Shown here: positions 22,374 to 37,300 of the stretch, piece after piece
Numbering within the stretch: the stretch's first letter is position 1
Layout of the letters: each line of letters starts with the position of its first letter
DNA from: Lineus longissimus
Lineage: Eukaryota > Nemertea > Pilidiophora > Heteronemertea > Lineidae
Assembly: GCF_910592395.1 (NCBI RefSeq)
Contig: NC_088324.1
Span: forward strand, 5,852,953-5,916,952
Length of the DNA stretch: 64,000 bases
Reading direction: 5' to 3'
The notes under the pieces: model-generated
Told to the model about the DNA's origin: nothing
Database searches by the model: none
The model's input: the letters and a program-made list of their open reading frames with translations, nothing else
Position numbers and translations under genes: made by a program

Positions 22374-25300
22374 CTACAATGGAAAGGTCGTTAAAATCCT
22401 TTGAAATGTCTAAATATGACGACAAGTTCTAATAAAGGGCGAATTCATTAATCATGCGTCTCAGTTGTCGAGCTATGGCGACGCATCTTTAGATTCAGTT
22501 ATCTGGAAGGTTATTTTATTGTGACTGGTACTAATTTAGGTCGCGGCCGATTCGCAACGATAGTATCGACTCGCCCGTTCTCGAAGCGAATGATCCTACG
22601 TACATTATTATACAATATAAAAGACACATAAGGATGTTGTCATTGGTCGCCCATCGGACCAACGAAGACTTGGCAGCTGAACAGGCAAAGGAAAGGTGTC
22701 CGAGATCGCCAATTCTTCGATAGCCACACCTTGATTGGGTAGTGGACTCCATATAGATCCACCCAAAAATCTCAAGCAATCACTATATTGATAGCAAGCG
22801 ATATACTCTCCTGGAGGTACAGGGAAACATGTTACCCGATCATCTACACCTAGAACCAAGATGTAGTCCTAAAATTTAGATCCCCAAACTCACTCTTTTC
22901 CATCTCATAGCAATCGCCGCGCTGGAACCAAAGTTTTTCCAGATCTTCCATGAACCCGTCCTCCTTCAATTCCAAAATTGCTGAGTCGAGAGTGTCCAAA
23001 AATGGAGAATTTTTGCGCGCCATTATTCCATATGAAGCTTTGCGGAATGACTTTCCAATGGTTTCAAGCTCACAATCTGGGTCGATGCTCGCTCTGTACT
23101 TCAGGATCGGCTCATCATAGATAAAGGCGTAATCATTTCCTGAAGCACGTAAAACGGAATTGACTTAATCATGACTTGGCATTGAAGACTGTCTGCCGCC
23201 AAACAGCCAAACAAGGATCGCCCTACGTTGGACAGCTGAGGGCAAGCGGAAAAGAGGTCGCCCCAGAGAAACGTGGCGACGCTCCGTCGTAAAAGATATT
23301 AAGGTAACTGGAATGACATTGGACAGCATTACCACATTGGCCCAGGATAAAACGGGGGAGATGGCGAGCTCGAGTTGATGCCTTTTGCGCCATATGGCTC
23401 AGAAGAGGATTAAGTAAGTAAATAAGTTGAAGACTGCTTAGGCTAATCGGAAAGGTAGTTTTTAATATTTTGGAAACTCTGTCTTTAACTCAGGGGTTTG
23501 GCGTTTCAGTCTACTTAGTTAAAGGAAGCGGCGACTGGTACGTGGTCTTTCAACAACACGGTCCCGCTCTCAAGAGTCGTATCGAACCTCATGACGCCAC
23601 CCCATTTTGGCGCGATTCAAGTAATTGGTTTTGTTTTCGTCATGTCGATCAGGGGAGACCACGCAGGGGTAGGCCACATGAGCGTATAAGTCTGGTGGAC
23701 CCACTGAAGATTCCTACCATTGAATCCATTCTTAACCTGCCATATCCCCCTGTCCACTGAGCGCACATTGGTTTCAAAGTTTTCATTGTGCTGTGCCATC
23801 CTGGCATAGGTCTCCGTCGTCCCCTGATTGACGAAGTGAGCCAAATTCGATTCGTCAAGGGTGCCATATTTGACCTTGTTTTGTAAGGTCAGCTCTGTCA
23901 GACTACTGATAGCTGCAAGCAGAGAAAATTAACACCAATTATTATGAGTCATCTACATCGTCGAAGCCTCAAAGAGAGACTTGGCTATCAATCTTAAATG
24001 AGGGGAAATGTAGCACGCTCGGATATAACGGAAGAAGAGAAAAATTGGAACACCAAGGAACAACTGGCGACGAGACCTCGAGATTGACATGAAGAGCATG
24101 GGTCACTCTCGGCAGGAAGTGGAGAAGATCGCCAGGTACAAAAGACGATGAAGAAATTTGTTTACGGCCTATGCTCTCAGAGAAGCCAAGGGCTTACATT
24201 TGAGTAAGTAAGTAAGTAAGTAAGTAAGGCTATAACTTCACTCTAAAAACTAAATGGTATAAAGTCAACTATATCTAGTTATTTTCAAATAAGTTTGTTG
24301 AAGTGTCAACAATGCCACTGGCACTTGGTTAACACAACCAGTGGACGTGGTGAAACAGCAACCACAGTAATGGTTAAAATGCAAATTAATATCGTTGCAA
24401 AGTCAACAATATAAGTAATTGGCTGGGATTAACTATTCGAATTAGTAACAGTTACCATTTGAAATTGTTTGCTTTAAGCAATTGCGATATGGTTTACATG
24501 TAAGCTTGTGGTTATGGTTATGTTGACTACTGGATTGTAGTCCAAACTATCGGATATGGTTGACCATATATATTTATGGCTATATTATGGTTGATTTAGA
24601 CCATTTAGTTTTTAATGAGTTGTATTGGTACGGTATGCCTATATCAGAAGAGGAGGGAAGGAAGAGATGGAGGTGGAGGAGGGTCAATGAGAAGATGGTC
24701 TACACTAACATTGCTTGTTAATCTGGCTAATAGTCAGAAATGCAGCGAAGTTGGCTGTGTAACCGGCAGTAATGAAGAACACCAAAAGATACCAGTAGTT
24801 GCCCACAAGTCGCCCTGAGAATGATCTGGGCACTCCATCGATATTCTGAAAACAAGAAACCATACACGTAGCAGTTTATCAATAATCGATGCAAGGGTTA
24901 ACAGCAGTCATGTAGACGCATCGAGATGACCATTCGTTTGAAAGCACCTGTTTTCAACTCGATGCAAGTACCAAGCGGGAAGTGTTCTATTTTACTTTTT
25001 CAGTCATGATTTCGAAACTTTAAAATACCCTTGGTCCTATAAGCGGTAAACATCCTTCTTACTCTTTTGAAGATGATGTATATAACGTGATACTTACAAT
25101 CCCTACAAAAGCAGCATAACAGAACTGGAAGGAATTACGCAAGTTCATGAAAAACCGCGTGTCTCTAAAATGCTGGTCGTCCCTGTCGTGGCGCTGGATG
25201 TAGACGCCATACTGCCCGTAAGGACTCAGGAATTCTATCACATATAACGCACCAGTCGTGAAAAAGGTACCTGAATTTCAAATAAGAATCAGCCAGGCGA

Positions 25301-28300
25301 CTATATTGTGTTCTTTAAAGCTTTTCTTAGCAGCATCATGAGAGTTAACATGTCTAAGTATATACTAACACATATAAGCACTGCTACCATATAATGGATC
25401 GGTAATTGTACCCGAAATATTACTTCGCATGTAACGATGTTTTATAGCAGATTCAATTCCCAAGAGGTCGCTAGACCGAGCTCCGCATATATCGGACTCC
25501 ATGTGAAGCAAACACAAGTCGATAAATGACACAGGAAGCCAGGAAAAGGATTTTACTTGAAGGAGTAGTGCCAGTCTCCGTCTTGGGAGAGCAGTGCTGG
25601 ACTTGCCGCTGCTGACTGATTGATCGCTAAATGATATGTCGATTCGGACATTGTCACGCGCCTGTGACACATTCGGGTGGTCAATATATTTTAAGTTTGT
25701 GTTGGCAGAGTGTATATCCTTCTGTGTGGAGAATACAATCCTACACGTAAGCTTGTACCTACCGACAAGAATGAGTATCCACAGGTTCATATCGAAAGGA
25801 GCAATGAAAGGCCAGAATCCTTCCGACTTGACTTGTTCCTTTTTCATAAGTATTGTTAGCCCAGCTTCATAGTAGGCGGTGCTGAAGTCTATGACTTTTG
25901 CCCTTTCCGTAGAAATGAAGGCCGCAGCGACGGCCAGGTCAGCCTTCTGGAAAAGTACACACAGCGAAAGTTATACATTGGATAAATGGTTTATATTGAA
26001 AATGGGCAATTGCTTATAGTTAGAATGATGTTGAAATCGAAATATCTCCCAGCTTTCACCAGTCGTCTTCGTAAGGTCGAGTATTAGGTATATAAGATTG
26101 AGTCGTTCCGGAATTGGGCGGGACTCTAGATCTAGGACACTGCAGAAATGCAGGTCACTGGTCTGGGATGAATGTTCTAGTTGGCATACACTTGCAGAAT
26201 GCCAAGGTAATGGTCCTTATCCCCGGTCTATTGCATTGGGACATGATCATTTGTCTTCAAAATCAACAACTCCGGGAATGATACCACATGTAACTCCACT
26301 TGCTTCACCTTATCAAGTAGTAGATCCTTGACCATTCCCGACCACTCGAGCAGGCTGCCATTCGTGGGTGCGCCGTATACATTGTTTTCCTCAAGATAGA
26401 TGTCGTAGTCGAACTGCAGGAGCTGCTGAAGCTTTTTTATCAAGTCGATGCAGTAACCTTCAAGCTCTTCCTCTTCCAGTAACGTGGCTGGGTCCCTCCT
26501 TCGTCTAACAAAGGGAGGATCCTACCAAAGACAAAATGTTACAATGATTTCTGGAAATGATTTCAGGCCCATTTATGCTTGCATGAACTGGTTTCATCAC
26601 TAAAGGCAAACTGAATCCAGCCCCAGACCGTTATGTTAGTCTGAAATGGACCGCCTAGTCCGGGCTACGGTCCACCTTTAGACAATTTAGATTTGGGCAC
26701 AACTTACCAGAACCGTGACTACTCTCAGGTGGGTCCCTCTAATGTTATCTCTGTAGCCATTTGGAACCCTCTTCGGCTTCCCTGGAAATGTCACAAGAGC
26801 TTTTTCCCAGACCAGGCGAGTATGATTCGGCCGGCTTTCTGACCAATCGCCGACCTGCAAAGAAAGTGAAAGTAAACCAATCAAATAAGGCTGTTACTCA
26901 AAAATCGATTGCCAATTATCATGACTCGCTCTTGCGTGTCGATGTAGCGGTTCCACGTCTTAAAAGGTCTGTCTCATAACAGAACGTTAGGGACGGACGG
27001 GAACCAAAATCAACGTCCATGGACGCGTAGTAGGATTAATCTAATAGGCCTTCACATGTCGCGTGGAGTACGTTTGCGTTCCAAGTTCTGAATGGAGGCT
27101 GGCCATGTAACAATGATCTTTGCACTGGATAATTGCATTCAATGGCAATAGACCGCCCATATGGGAAGGTTCATGTAATTTTCCTTTATTGTGCGTCTAG
27201 CCTTATCCTTGTGGTGACATGATTAGACACGCATTGAAAATAGTCAATAAAATATCATTCCTTTGTCCGAAATTGAATTGATTATTGATAACATTTAATT
27301 GCCATGGTTTGTGTTGGCCAGCAGTCGCTTGGCCTCACGCTACTTTCACCATGGAGAGAATTAGGATGTTTTTGTTCGCTGCTCCGCCGCCCATACCACC
27401 GCCACCAGTTTTGCTTACACCAGCATTTCATAATTTAGAAGTGCGTCCGCCTCCGTTGCCTCCAAGACTTGATGAAGTTCTCACCAATCAACAAAATGGT
27501 CCATACGGTGGAAACGACGGTTTACCAGGATTAGAAACCACCAGATGGACTTTTGGTATCTATCAGGTGAGACAGTGGCCTCTTTCCAGCACCTCGTAGA
27601 GGGCATTACGCCCCTTCTGGAAAACAGGCCAGGACGGTACCGAGATCATTATTGCTGTCGGTGGAGAACCGTTTAATACTTTTTTTCTATTGGATCAAGA
27701 AATATCCGGACATTGTTGCGATGAGTGCAATGTTTGATATCGGCAAGCAATCTGTTTGCAGGGAACTTGATTTTGTGACAGATGTTTTGTGGACTTATTT
27801 TCAAGACGGTATAACATGGCCGACCGATGAAGAGTGGGAACAACTGCGGGGCAACTGGGATACTATTCCAGATGCTGTTGGGGCGATAGATGAAACGGTA
27901 CACGCAATCGAGATCCCAGAGACTGAGGATCCCCGCACCTGTACTACACTGGCCATGTCCACAAATATTGTATCAGCACTCAGGTCATTATCGACAATCG
28001 TGGAATGAGTTGTACTCCCCTTGAATAATCGGTATATGGAAGTGGCCCCTTTGTAACTGTGCTACTGTTGTGTGGGGTGCGGGTGCGTTTGTGGAGGGAG
28101 GTATACGATACATGTACTAACTCAGCAATTTCTCTTGCAATAACTTCTCTTATCCTTCGTCTGAGTTGTTTTGCGGTTCGCCTAGCGGATAATGCCCTTG
28201 TGCGTTCCGGCAAACGGTTGATATTTTGCCGGAGGTGGCCTAGAATGCGAACATAATTATTTCTATGTCGCTGGTACCCTTCCCGGAGAAGGGCCATCTC

Positions 28301-31300
28301 CTCCATGCCAACAAGCACTCTATCACACATGACTGTTCGTTCACTTCGACAACACTGTACTAAAAACCGCGCTAAAACCAGACCCATATCATAGTCATAA
28401 CTCAGCCACAGTCCAACAATGGACCGGTTTCTTTTGCATAGTAACTGCTTAGATAATAAAAAGACACTCAATTTGGTTAATACGAGCCAACCAGACTTTT
28501 GTCAATAATTGACCGCTTGTCCATAACAAGGCCTATTCGGTAACGTCGGTATCATCGATTTCCCTTCATTGACAGTTAACCAATGCACGTTGTCAAAAAG
28601 CTATTGTATGTATAGGTGGGCGTTCCTAATGTGCTTTGGTGACCACCAATCAGAAGAAGGACCTTACGTATGTATTCATCACAGCAGCGCAGCCCTGGTG
28701 GTAATGCTCGTGTAACCAATAGCATCAAAGTTAACAAGCATGGTACGTTGAATTAGGTACTTCTTAGGTTCCCGTCTGTCCCTAACGTTCTATCATGAGA
28801 CAGACCTATATATTTTTCCACATTCAAACTGTTGCATACCGTTTTGGGTCATTCTTGCCCTGAAACTTAAAGGTTCTCATCAGGAATGCAAGCTACAACA
28901 GTAGCCTTATCGCCGATTGAACATGCTGCAACTAGAGACAAACCATCGTCCTTGATGCATTATTGCACATGACGTAAGTCCACCTATGAAAATATATAAG
29001 CTGTTGACAATAGTCGATATACAGGGTATTTAAAAAAGGAAACCGAGATTAATTTGTTAATTTCCTGGACATGGCTAAATATTTTGGAAATTGGCAACCA
29101 CCATTTATTACCTAATGATGTACTCTTTCTCATGGACACCATGAAATCCAATTTACTGTCACAGATGACTGAGCACGAAGCAGTTCAATCAACCATGGAA
29201 GAACTGGTCTTGCACCAGATTTATCACAGCGGAACTCCGACAAAAAAGAAAGACCAGTTTGTCCTCAGCAACATTTTTATTCAATCATTCAACATCTTGG
29301 TGCTTATTCCTGTCCCAATCTAACTCCAGTGTCCTTCGACATGCCCCTCATTCCTTTCAACACAAACTTCAGCTCTGGTTCTCAATGCTCTCAATGCATT
29401 CCTGATTACGTTTCTCTGTCCTCTTAAAGGTCTCAACTGCAACGACGATTCCGGCACGTAGGTCATTGATATGTTGTGGAGGCGACTTGTTAACTTGGTT
29501 CACAAGATGTCCCAAGAAAAAATATCAAAGGGGGTGAGGTCAGGGGACCTTGGTGGTCGTTTAATCTCACGGTTGATCGCACCGAATGCATCTGCTACTT
29601 GCTGGAGACTAAGTTGCTTTTTGCTTGTCTGAGAAAATGAGCAACCTTTCCAACAAAGGATTGCATAATTTGGAGGCCCAACAAAAGCCCTGCACTAGAA
29701 AGACAAGGTTTATTACGGAAAAAAAGACGTCTCTCTGGTGCAAGACCAGTTCTGACATGGTTGATTGAACTTTTTCGTGCTCAGTCATCTGTGACAGTAA
29801 ATTGGATTTCTTGGTGTCATACGAAAGAGGACATCATTAGGTAATAAATGGTGATTGCCAATTTCCAAAATATTTAGCTGTGTCCAAGAAATTAACAAAT
29901 TAATCTCGGTTTCCTTTTTTTAAACGCCTGTACAAATACAGTGTTGCCGTATATCATGAACTGCACTTTGAATGAAAGCACAAGAGACGTCGACTAATAT
30001 TGCATTGTTCTCATGAAATATGACAGCACTGTCTATCTCATTCTTTTCGGCAGCTATTTCTTTTCAAAATTGGAGTTATGCCCTGTGTGCTTCAGGCCCT
30101 TTATTTTATGAGAAGAACCTACCTTTACCCAACCTTCGCCTGTCTTCAGATTTACGATTTCGAAGTTGGCAGTTTTAGGATAACCGAACTCGTTGAATTC
30201 TATGTCCGAGGTAGCTCCTGGACCTTTTACCTGAAGTATACAAGAAGTGTGCAACATGGGAGTTTATATAAATACATAATTTACCGTCAATCATACAATA
30301 CTGGGTGTGGCATCATTCAAAAAAGTAATCCATGCGCGCAGCTACAAATTTCTTTCCTATTCTGGAGCAGAATGTTGTGTTGTCAAAATTTTCCGAACTT
30401 CGCTCCACCCCCAGTCGGGTGAAACCATTTCCAAATGAAAGCACGTGGTAGCGACTTTTGCGAAAACGTGTGGGTCTCATTTACCTTTTTCATGTACCGC
30501 ACGAGTTTCTCTCCCCATTGAAAGGGTGTGCCTGTCTCACAGATACAAGAGTTGTGGTGATGGTTTATGGGCTCGTTTTCCTTCAAGTAGGCATCCAAGG
30601 CATAACCAATTGTTAGCACGGCATCGTAGCAACGCCATGCATTGTGGCCATGTGTGAAAGCCTGCAACATTGAATGCCATAATTCAAACATATTACATTG
30701 AAGAAATGGGAGAGCCAACGAATTAATATTAATCCCTACTTTCGAACAGGCCACTCTCCAAATTCAGACATGATATAAGTCCATGAGTATATTCTCTTTG
30801 CCATGAGCTCCCATGTTGTATTATGGTACAGGTCAGATATGAAACATGATCAACTAAAAAACCATTCCTACTTCAGTTTATGTAACAAAAAAACGATGAG
30901 CCCCTATGTCGAAGCGAAAAAAATATTCAAAACAGGTTAACGGAAGCACCAGTTTTACCATCACATGTTGCTGGTCACTCCCCGTGGGGTTGTCAGCCAT
31001 CATCGCAACCTCGAACTCCTTGTAGAGGCTACCATGTCCTGAAGATGGTCGTATTCCTAAGAGGCCGGTTAAATTGCTAGGAATATTCTGAAGGTAAAAA
31101 GCATAAAGGGTTGATCGGAGTATATCAAATGCAGACTTATTTTCGAACTGAAAAGGGTCATCGACAGCTTGGAATTGAATATTGAGTTCGTGTCATCTTG
31201 GCTGTCAGAGGATAGGATAGCAGTGCCCAATGCATTTATGTTGATGATGATGCATTGATGAGGGGGAGATGTTGTTCTATTAACTACATCAGTACAATCA

Positions 31301-34300
31301 TATTGTACGGAAAAAAACAAAGTTATATCGCATTTGCAGTGATCAACGTTCGAACAGTCAAAAGTTTCACAAGCCAACCAACTTGGGTGATGTTTTTACC
31401 TACCAAATGTGGTTCGCTGGAGAATTCGGTCACTATCCAAACCCATTTAGACTTTAGGATGCCCATCGTGTAAGCTTGTTGGAGGATCGCTTTCGCGTGC
31501 TTGGCAAAGCAGTGCAGGATGACAACAGTAGTGCCTGAGCAAGTAAGACATTAATTTCAGCGCTGATGAGGATTATGTATTACGCTTGGTTACAAATGTA
31601 CGTATTCTTAACAATGTTAACATCATTCGAGTGAACGATCTTTCTCTTAAAGGAATGGACGGCTTTTTATATTATTATGTTTATTCTTTTCCCGTTTCAT
31701 TAGCACAGTATTCCGCGACGTCATTTTGAGTTCACCTCGTCAACATGGTCACTGAGGGCAGTGAAGGCAGTGTTGTCATGGTTGCTTTGCAGAGATTGGG
31801 GGCGGGGGGGGGGGGGGGGGTGAAGCTTTGCAATTGCGCCTTTTCTTTTTTCTTATTTTTCGCGGCTTCGCGTTAGGAAACGATGACGAATGTACGCAGT
31901 GTATATTTATGTGTTCATACAATAACAAGAACGTCATCCGCCACCGAGGTTGTTTAGGGCTCTCCCCGATTCGCCAACCAACAAGGAAAAATCGATATCT
32001 AGAGAAGACGTCACAATCGTTCCGTAGATCTATGGCTCTATGCAGCGCTTTAGTAGTGCATCGGTCCACAAGGAGAGGATAGACGCATGGAGGGCTCTAA
32101 CTCGGTTCAAATCGGAGTCAACATCGCAATAGCATGATAATTCAGTCAGATTTTGAATGTTTCCTTTTATCGTGCAATTTGTTGATGAAAACTTTGTAGA
32201 ACATCTGTAGAATAGGAGGTGACTGTGCAGCTGAGAGTAGCTTGGTAATTGATTGCCCTTAACAATACCAATGGTCCTTGAAGTACCTTGGACTTTTGGG
32301 ATGGAATGTCGGCACCCTTGCAACCCCGCTCTCAGAAAGAGGCTCTATCAAATAACTGGTGAAGTGTTCCCCAAAGTTAAATAATAAGCCCATACCTTTT
32401 CCCTTTATCTCTTCCAGTTGTTCAGTGACGTCTAACACCTCGGGATCAACGGGTTGGAAAGACAAGACCCCGGAGATTCTCACATCACCACTGGAGGCTA
32501 ATTTGATGAATTCATTGACTCCATTTAAGCCGAAATCTGTGTCATCTGTCAGGATTGAGACCCTGGTCCACATGAAGCTGCTGACCAGGTCGTACATAGC
32601 GCGGTTCATCAGATTGTCTGGAGAGGTCATCTGAAATCATAAGCACTGGAAGGAATACAAGTACCATTCGGCCCTCCCCGCATGTCCCATAATCAATTAA
32701 AACCCTAATGATGCTGTCATCGTAGTCATCAATTCAACTGGAAAACAATACAAGTCAAACTTAGTCCGTTTGTTAACTTCTCTCAGGTCGACGCATACTC
32801 TCAGGAGAACTATCACTATTCTTTTCTCTAACCACTGGAGAACACCATTCAGACTTGGACTCACTGACAAGTCCCCTTTCCAAAAAAGACCAATTCTGAG
32901 ACCCTTGAAGAGCCACTTTGAGAGCATCATTCTAGGCGTTTTAATTCATAGCCGCTGAACTTTAAAGCCATGCATGCACCTTCAACACACATCGAACAAA
33001 AGCAAAGGATACTCCTCCAGTGGTTCGAAATTTACGCTTTATCGTTATTGACATTATTAATTACCTTTAACAAATATGGGTGGTGGTTGTCGGAGAGTCT
33101 GGGGTCTGTTGCCCAAGGTGCTATCTGCGGAACGTGGAGACCGCTGCTGATGGGATAAGTCGCTCTGATCCTCGTGGAGGACACTGGCCCGATGATAGCG
33201 AGCGCATTCTGACGAATCGCAGAAGAAACTGTAAGCATATGAGTTATAACACTGAGAGGGTCGCTTGCCAGGCATGGGAAGATTGCCGAATTCGCCTCTT
33301 CCTCTGTTTCTAACTTGAATTGCCGCTAAAAACCATTCGGAACGCCAAATGAAAAATGCACCATGACGATGAAGTAGTAGTGACATTACCATTGAATGAA
33401 ACTTAAGTTTTAGGAAATCACACTGGGCCAGCTTAAGGTATTACGCAGGTTTTTGGAGTCCTGGAGAACTCCCCTTTAAGCCACCAAGTTTTCTCTAAAC
33501 CCTCTCCAAAACCCACTAAATGAGCCCTCCTGGGACCCTTCCAGCAGTCACAAATGCAAACCTTAGAGCGTGGCCCAGTATGATTTCCTAATACCACGAA
33601 CATTGCACTTTTTAAGAAATATATTTTGCTTAACATCCATGCCCTAAAACGCCTCAAAAATGACGAGATTACCACACGGACAGGAGGGATCGAGAATGTT
33701 TGAAAAATTGGTGGTAAACAGGTGGTTCCTAAATATGAGATCACAGCATGTTTTGTTAAAAAGAATTTCTTCCAACGTGAAAGTTTTAATTTACTAGTAA
33801 CCAAGTAGTTTTTACGCCCTTTAATGTAAACACGAGAGTTGAATTTGGAGGAGTTTCTTGTATAACAGTGATCCCACCATTTGGCAAAGATTGTCAGGCC
33901 TTAAAGGCCATATATCTAGGTTTTTTGCCATTTTCTGCTGTAAGACGATTTCAAAAGTGTACCTAACACTTTATACAATACAGAAAACCAAATGCAATTA
34001 GCTCCATCCATTTTGAAGATATAGCCAATTATGTGTTTGACAACTTGATTACCTAATCAGGCTAGCAACTGGCTTGTTAGAGCCAGGCGGCGGGTTCAGC
34101 AAAAGTTGTGATGTAGATCAGGTTATCTGTACATGTCATGCAATCATAAAAGCAGGAGGGCCTTAATTAATTATGCACACCTGGAAGTAATGTGTTTCAT
34201 TCACTATGGCGTATTGTGTGGCTCCGAATTGTGTCAAGGCTAGCACAAAGAACAATCGAATGACGGATGGGACCCATTTTCATGAATTTCCAAAGCCAGT

Positions 34301-37300
34301 TGAACGAGAGAGGAGGAAGCTGTGGATTCGGAAGTGCAAACGTTTGGAGTGTCTTCGGCCAAACTTTGCAGTGATCACTTTATCGATACGGATTATCACA
34401 TGAAGCCGGATATCTGCATCCAACTGAATATCAAATGCCACTTGTTAAAAACAGCTGTTCCAACCATGTCAATTGCATTTAATGCCCGAGGCTGCTGAGG
34501 TCGGTTGTTATACATAATGTGTAGGCCCTATTGGGGACTGTGATACCGCATAGTGTCTTCTTGTGTTCCAGCCATAGCAAGGTGACAGCGACACAGGTCA
34601 GTGTCAGTGACAGCCACTGTCAATGACAGATTATTGTCATCTGACATCTAGACCTATCTAACGTTGCACGGCATTATATCGTCACGTCAAGATGATTGTG
34701 CATAATACCGTCACTTTTCAATAGTAGTTCAACGTCATGACATAACTGGCGATACAACACAGACGAGGCGAACCAATATTGTGCAACATTAGTCTGTTCA
34801 AAAATCATACATGTTATGCATCTGCAACCGTCTATCAATCAATGTCTTCTTTGCTATATCGGCAGGTCTGCCATGCAAATTGATTAACCACAAATTCTAA
34901 TCACTTTCGTCCGAATGATCACTCTCATTATGATCTAGTGATATTAATGGCTCGAACAAGTACGGCTCAACGTTTAAATATCCTTCTGTATCGACCAAAA
35001 CATCCTCAAATTCACTGCTCTCACTCTCTGAACTGTATGCGGAAGCCATCGTGCTTTGTTCTGACTGGCCTGATCTACGTCATCAAAAAATCCCTAGCGG
35101 CCACATGTGGAGCTAATCTAAAGTTGTGTGTGGTGGGAAATTCAAATAGTTTAAAATTGAAAATTGAAATAACTAAATAATGACTTTATTATTATAATTT
35201 TTTTAATGTCTGGGATCTTGTTTTTTTAACCCTCAACATATTTCATGAGTATCAAGCATGTTTTCAAACCTTGATATATGGCCTTCAATTGCACTGGGGA
35301 AAGTGGATTTTGTGAGTCTTTGTTATACCCTTGTAGGAAGAATGAATTTTTGCTGGTTTATAAGTCTTCCATCATTACACTGGGTTTCTATAACTATCAA
35401 CATTGAAAATTACATAGGTAGGAGCTCTTAGACGAGTAATATCATACATAAAAAGTTGTTTTTCTCATAACGCCTCTAAGAATGTGACATCCAATGAAGG
35501 GATTTATAAACTTTATTATCAGAATGCCTTGCATACCACCGCTGACTATCTGGCCAGCCCTATAATAAATCTGGTCAAGTCTAGACAGCGTACTAACCTT
35601 ACTGCGGTTCCATATTCCAGTTGGGGGAGGATAAATGAGAAGTAGAGTATCTCCAAGCGCCGAGACTCAAGTTTTAGTTTTAGGGCCTTAAGAGGTGTAG
35701 AGTGTTGCACTTGACTCTAACGTTTGTGAGATGTTCCTCAAAGGTTAGACAACTATCTAAGATAAAGCCTAGGTGTTTGTGCGAACTTTCAGTTGGGATA
35801 ACATAGCCATGTAACTGCAAAGATGGATAAATTGGGATATAACCCCTTGGCGAATGAAAAATAACCTCTTTGCTCTTTTCAGCTTTAAAATTGAGTTTCC
35901 AATTTCGGGACCGAGCAGTTAATCTGTCAAGGTCACTTTGTAGCAGGTTGTGAGATGTCGCTGGGTTTACCTCGGGATCCACCTTTAAAAACAGAGTACA
36001 GTCGTCAGCGTATACATATACAGAAGACAACTGTGAATTACTTGAGCAAGATAATATAGAAAAAGAAGGGGAGCCAGTATTGATCCTTGAGGGACTCCTG
36101 AGTTTATATGACCTTTCTTAGAAACATCCGAGAAGGAATTGTTTACTCGCGCCTTGATAGTGCGATCTCTCAAATAATTTTGTAAAATATCCAAAACTCT
36201 GCGCCTAATGCCATAGCAAAACAGTTTTTCAGTAGCTTGTCAATCCCCCTATTGCCTAAGGTGGCCTGCAAACAATGGCACAAACCTAGTTTGAATACCC
36301 AGAGGATGACGGGGAACTCTGAAAAGACTGTTTTTTCCAGTGACAGTGTCACGGTTCCAGCTTCATGAATTATGTCCCATTGATTACGCCCAGACTTTCA
36401 AACATCATGGCCATAAAATATTAGCACCTCGTCAAGGTGAGAAAGACAATGCTGCATGCAAACAAGGGGATCTTCAAAAGACTACGTTCTCCAGGACGAT
36501 GTCGCATGGCCTTCGTCGAAATGATGCATGGTACATGAACCAGAAGACAAGGTCACAAGCAGGGACAAGTTGGTCTCCAAAGGATGTTGGTCACAACCAA
36601 TACCGGTAGCCATGTCCAAAGACCTAATGACCTAGACTAGGGTCTTCCAGAAAGATCCGACATTCTGCCCATGATTTTAGTTCAAGGATAGCCTGCTTTC
36701 TCAATGTTGAAATTGCCATGAGAGCCATGGTAGTTTAGAGCTGTGCATCGATCAAGTAGACATATTTGCTCTATAAACAATATTGGGCAATGGTTATGTG
36801 AGTAGGAGGAAACCTACAATATCAAAGAGGTGAACGGCGCTGATGCTTATGGTCCGACAATCAGTCATTGCAGTGATTACTCCAGTATAAAAATATAAGT
36901 CCAACCAGGCCAGCAAATCCACAAATAAGACGATATAGTTCATTATTAAGAAGTCTACTTTTTATTTTTACTAACACACCATCGCTTGGAAAATATATTT
37001 TAAAAAAACAACTTCAGGCAATAATATATACAAACAGGGCAGCCCAAAAAACATTACTTTAAGCACAACGTTTTTGTCACCACTTCATGTACGTGTTGAT
37101 AGCAAGATTGTTTCAGGACACTCACAAATGCTCTCTTCCTTGTAATGATCATGAGTACAAGTTTTGCTGATCTACATTCCATCATGAAAGTTGTTAAATC
37201 ACAGGCCAATCCCAAAAAAGCCTTTCTTTGAACTCAACCAAATCGTCACACAGTCCTCAGATAAATGAGGAGGACAAAAATGTTTTAGGACACACACAAA

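Noticed and set aside
24205-24228. Microsatellite (TAAG)n as an independent repeat
   Set aside because: It is the 3' tail of the adjacent LINE fragment.
25365-25847. 160-codon frame extending receptor exon 11
   Set aside because: The part beyond the donor at 25762 is intron read-through; exon 12 joins in phase 1 and completes M1.
27980-28471. Arg-rich minus-strand frame as a host gene
   Set aside because: It lies wholly within the Harbinger element between its ends, so if real it belongs to the transposon. No family recognised.
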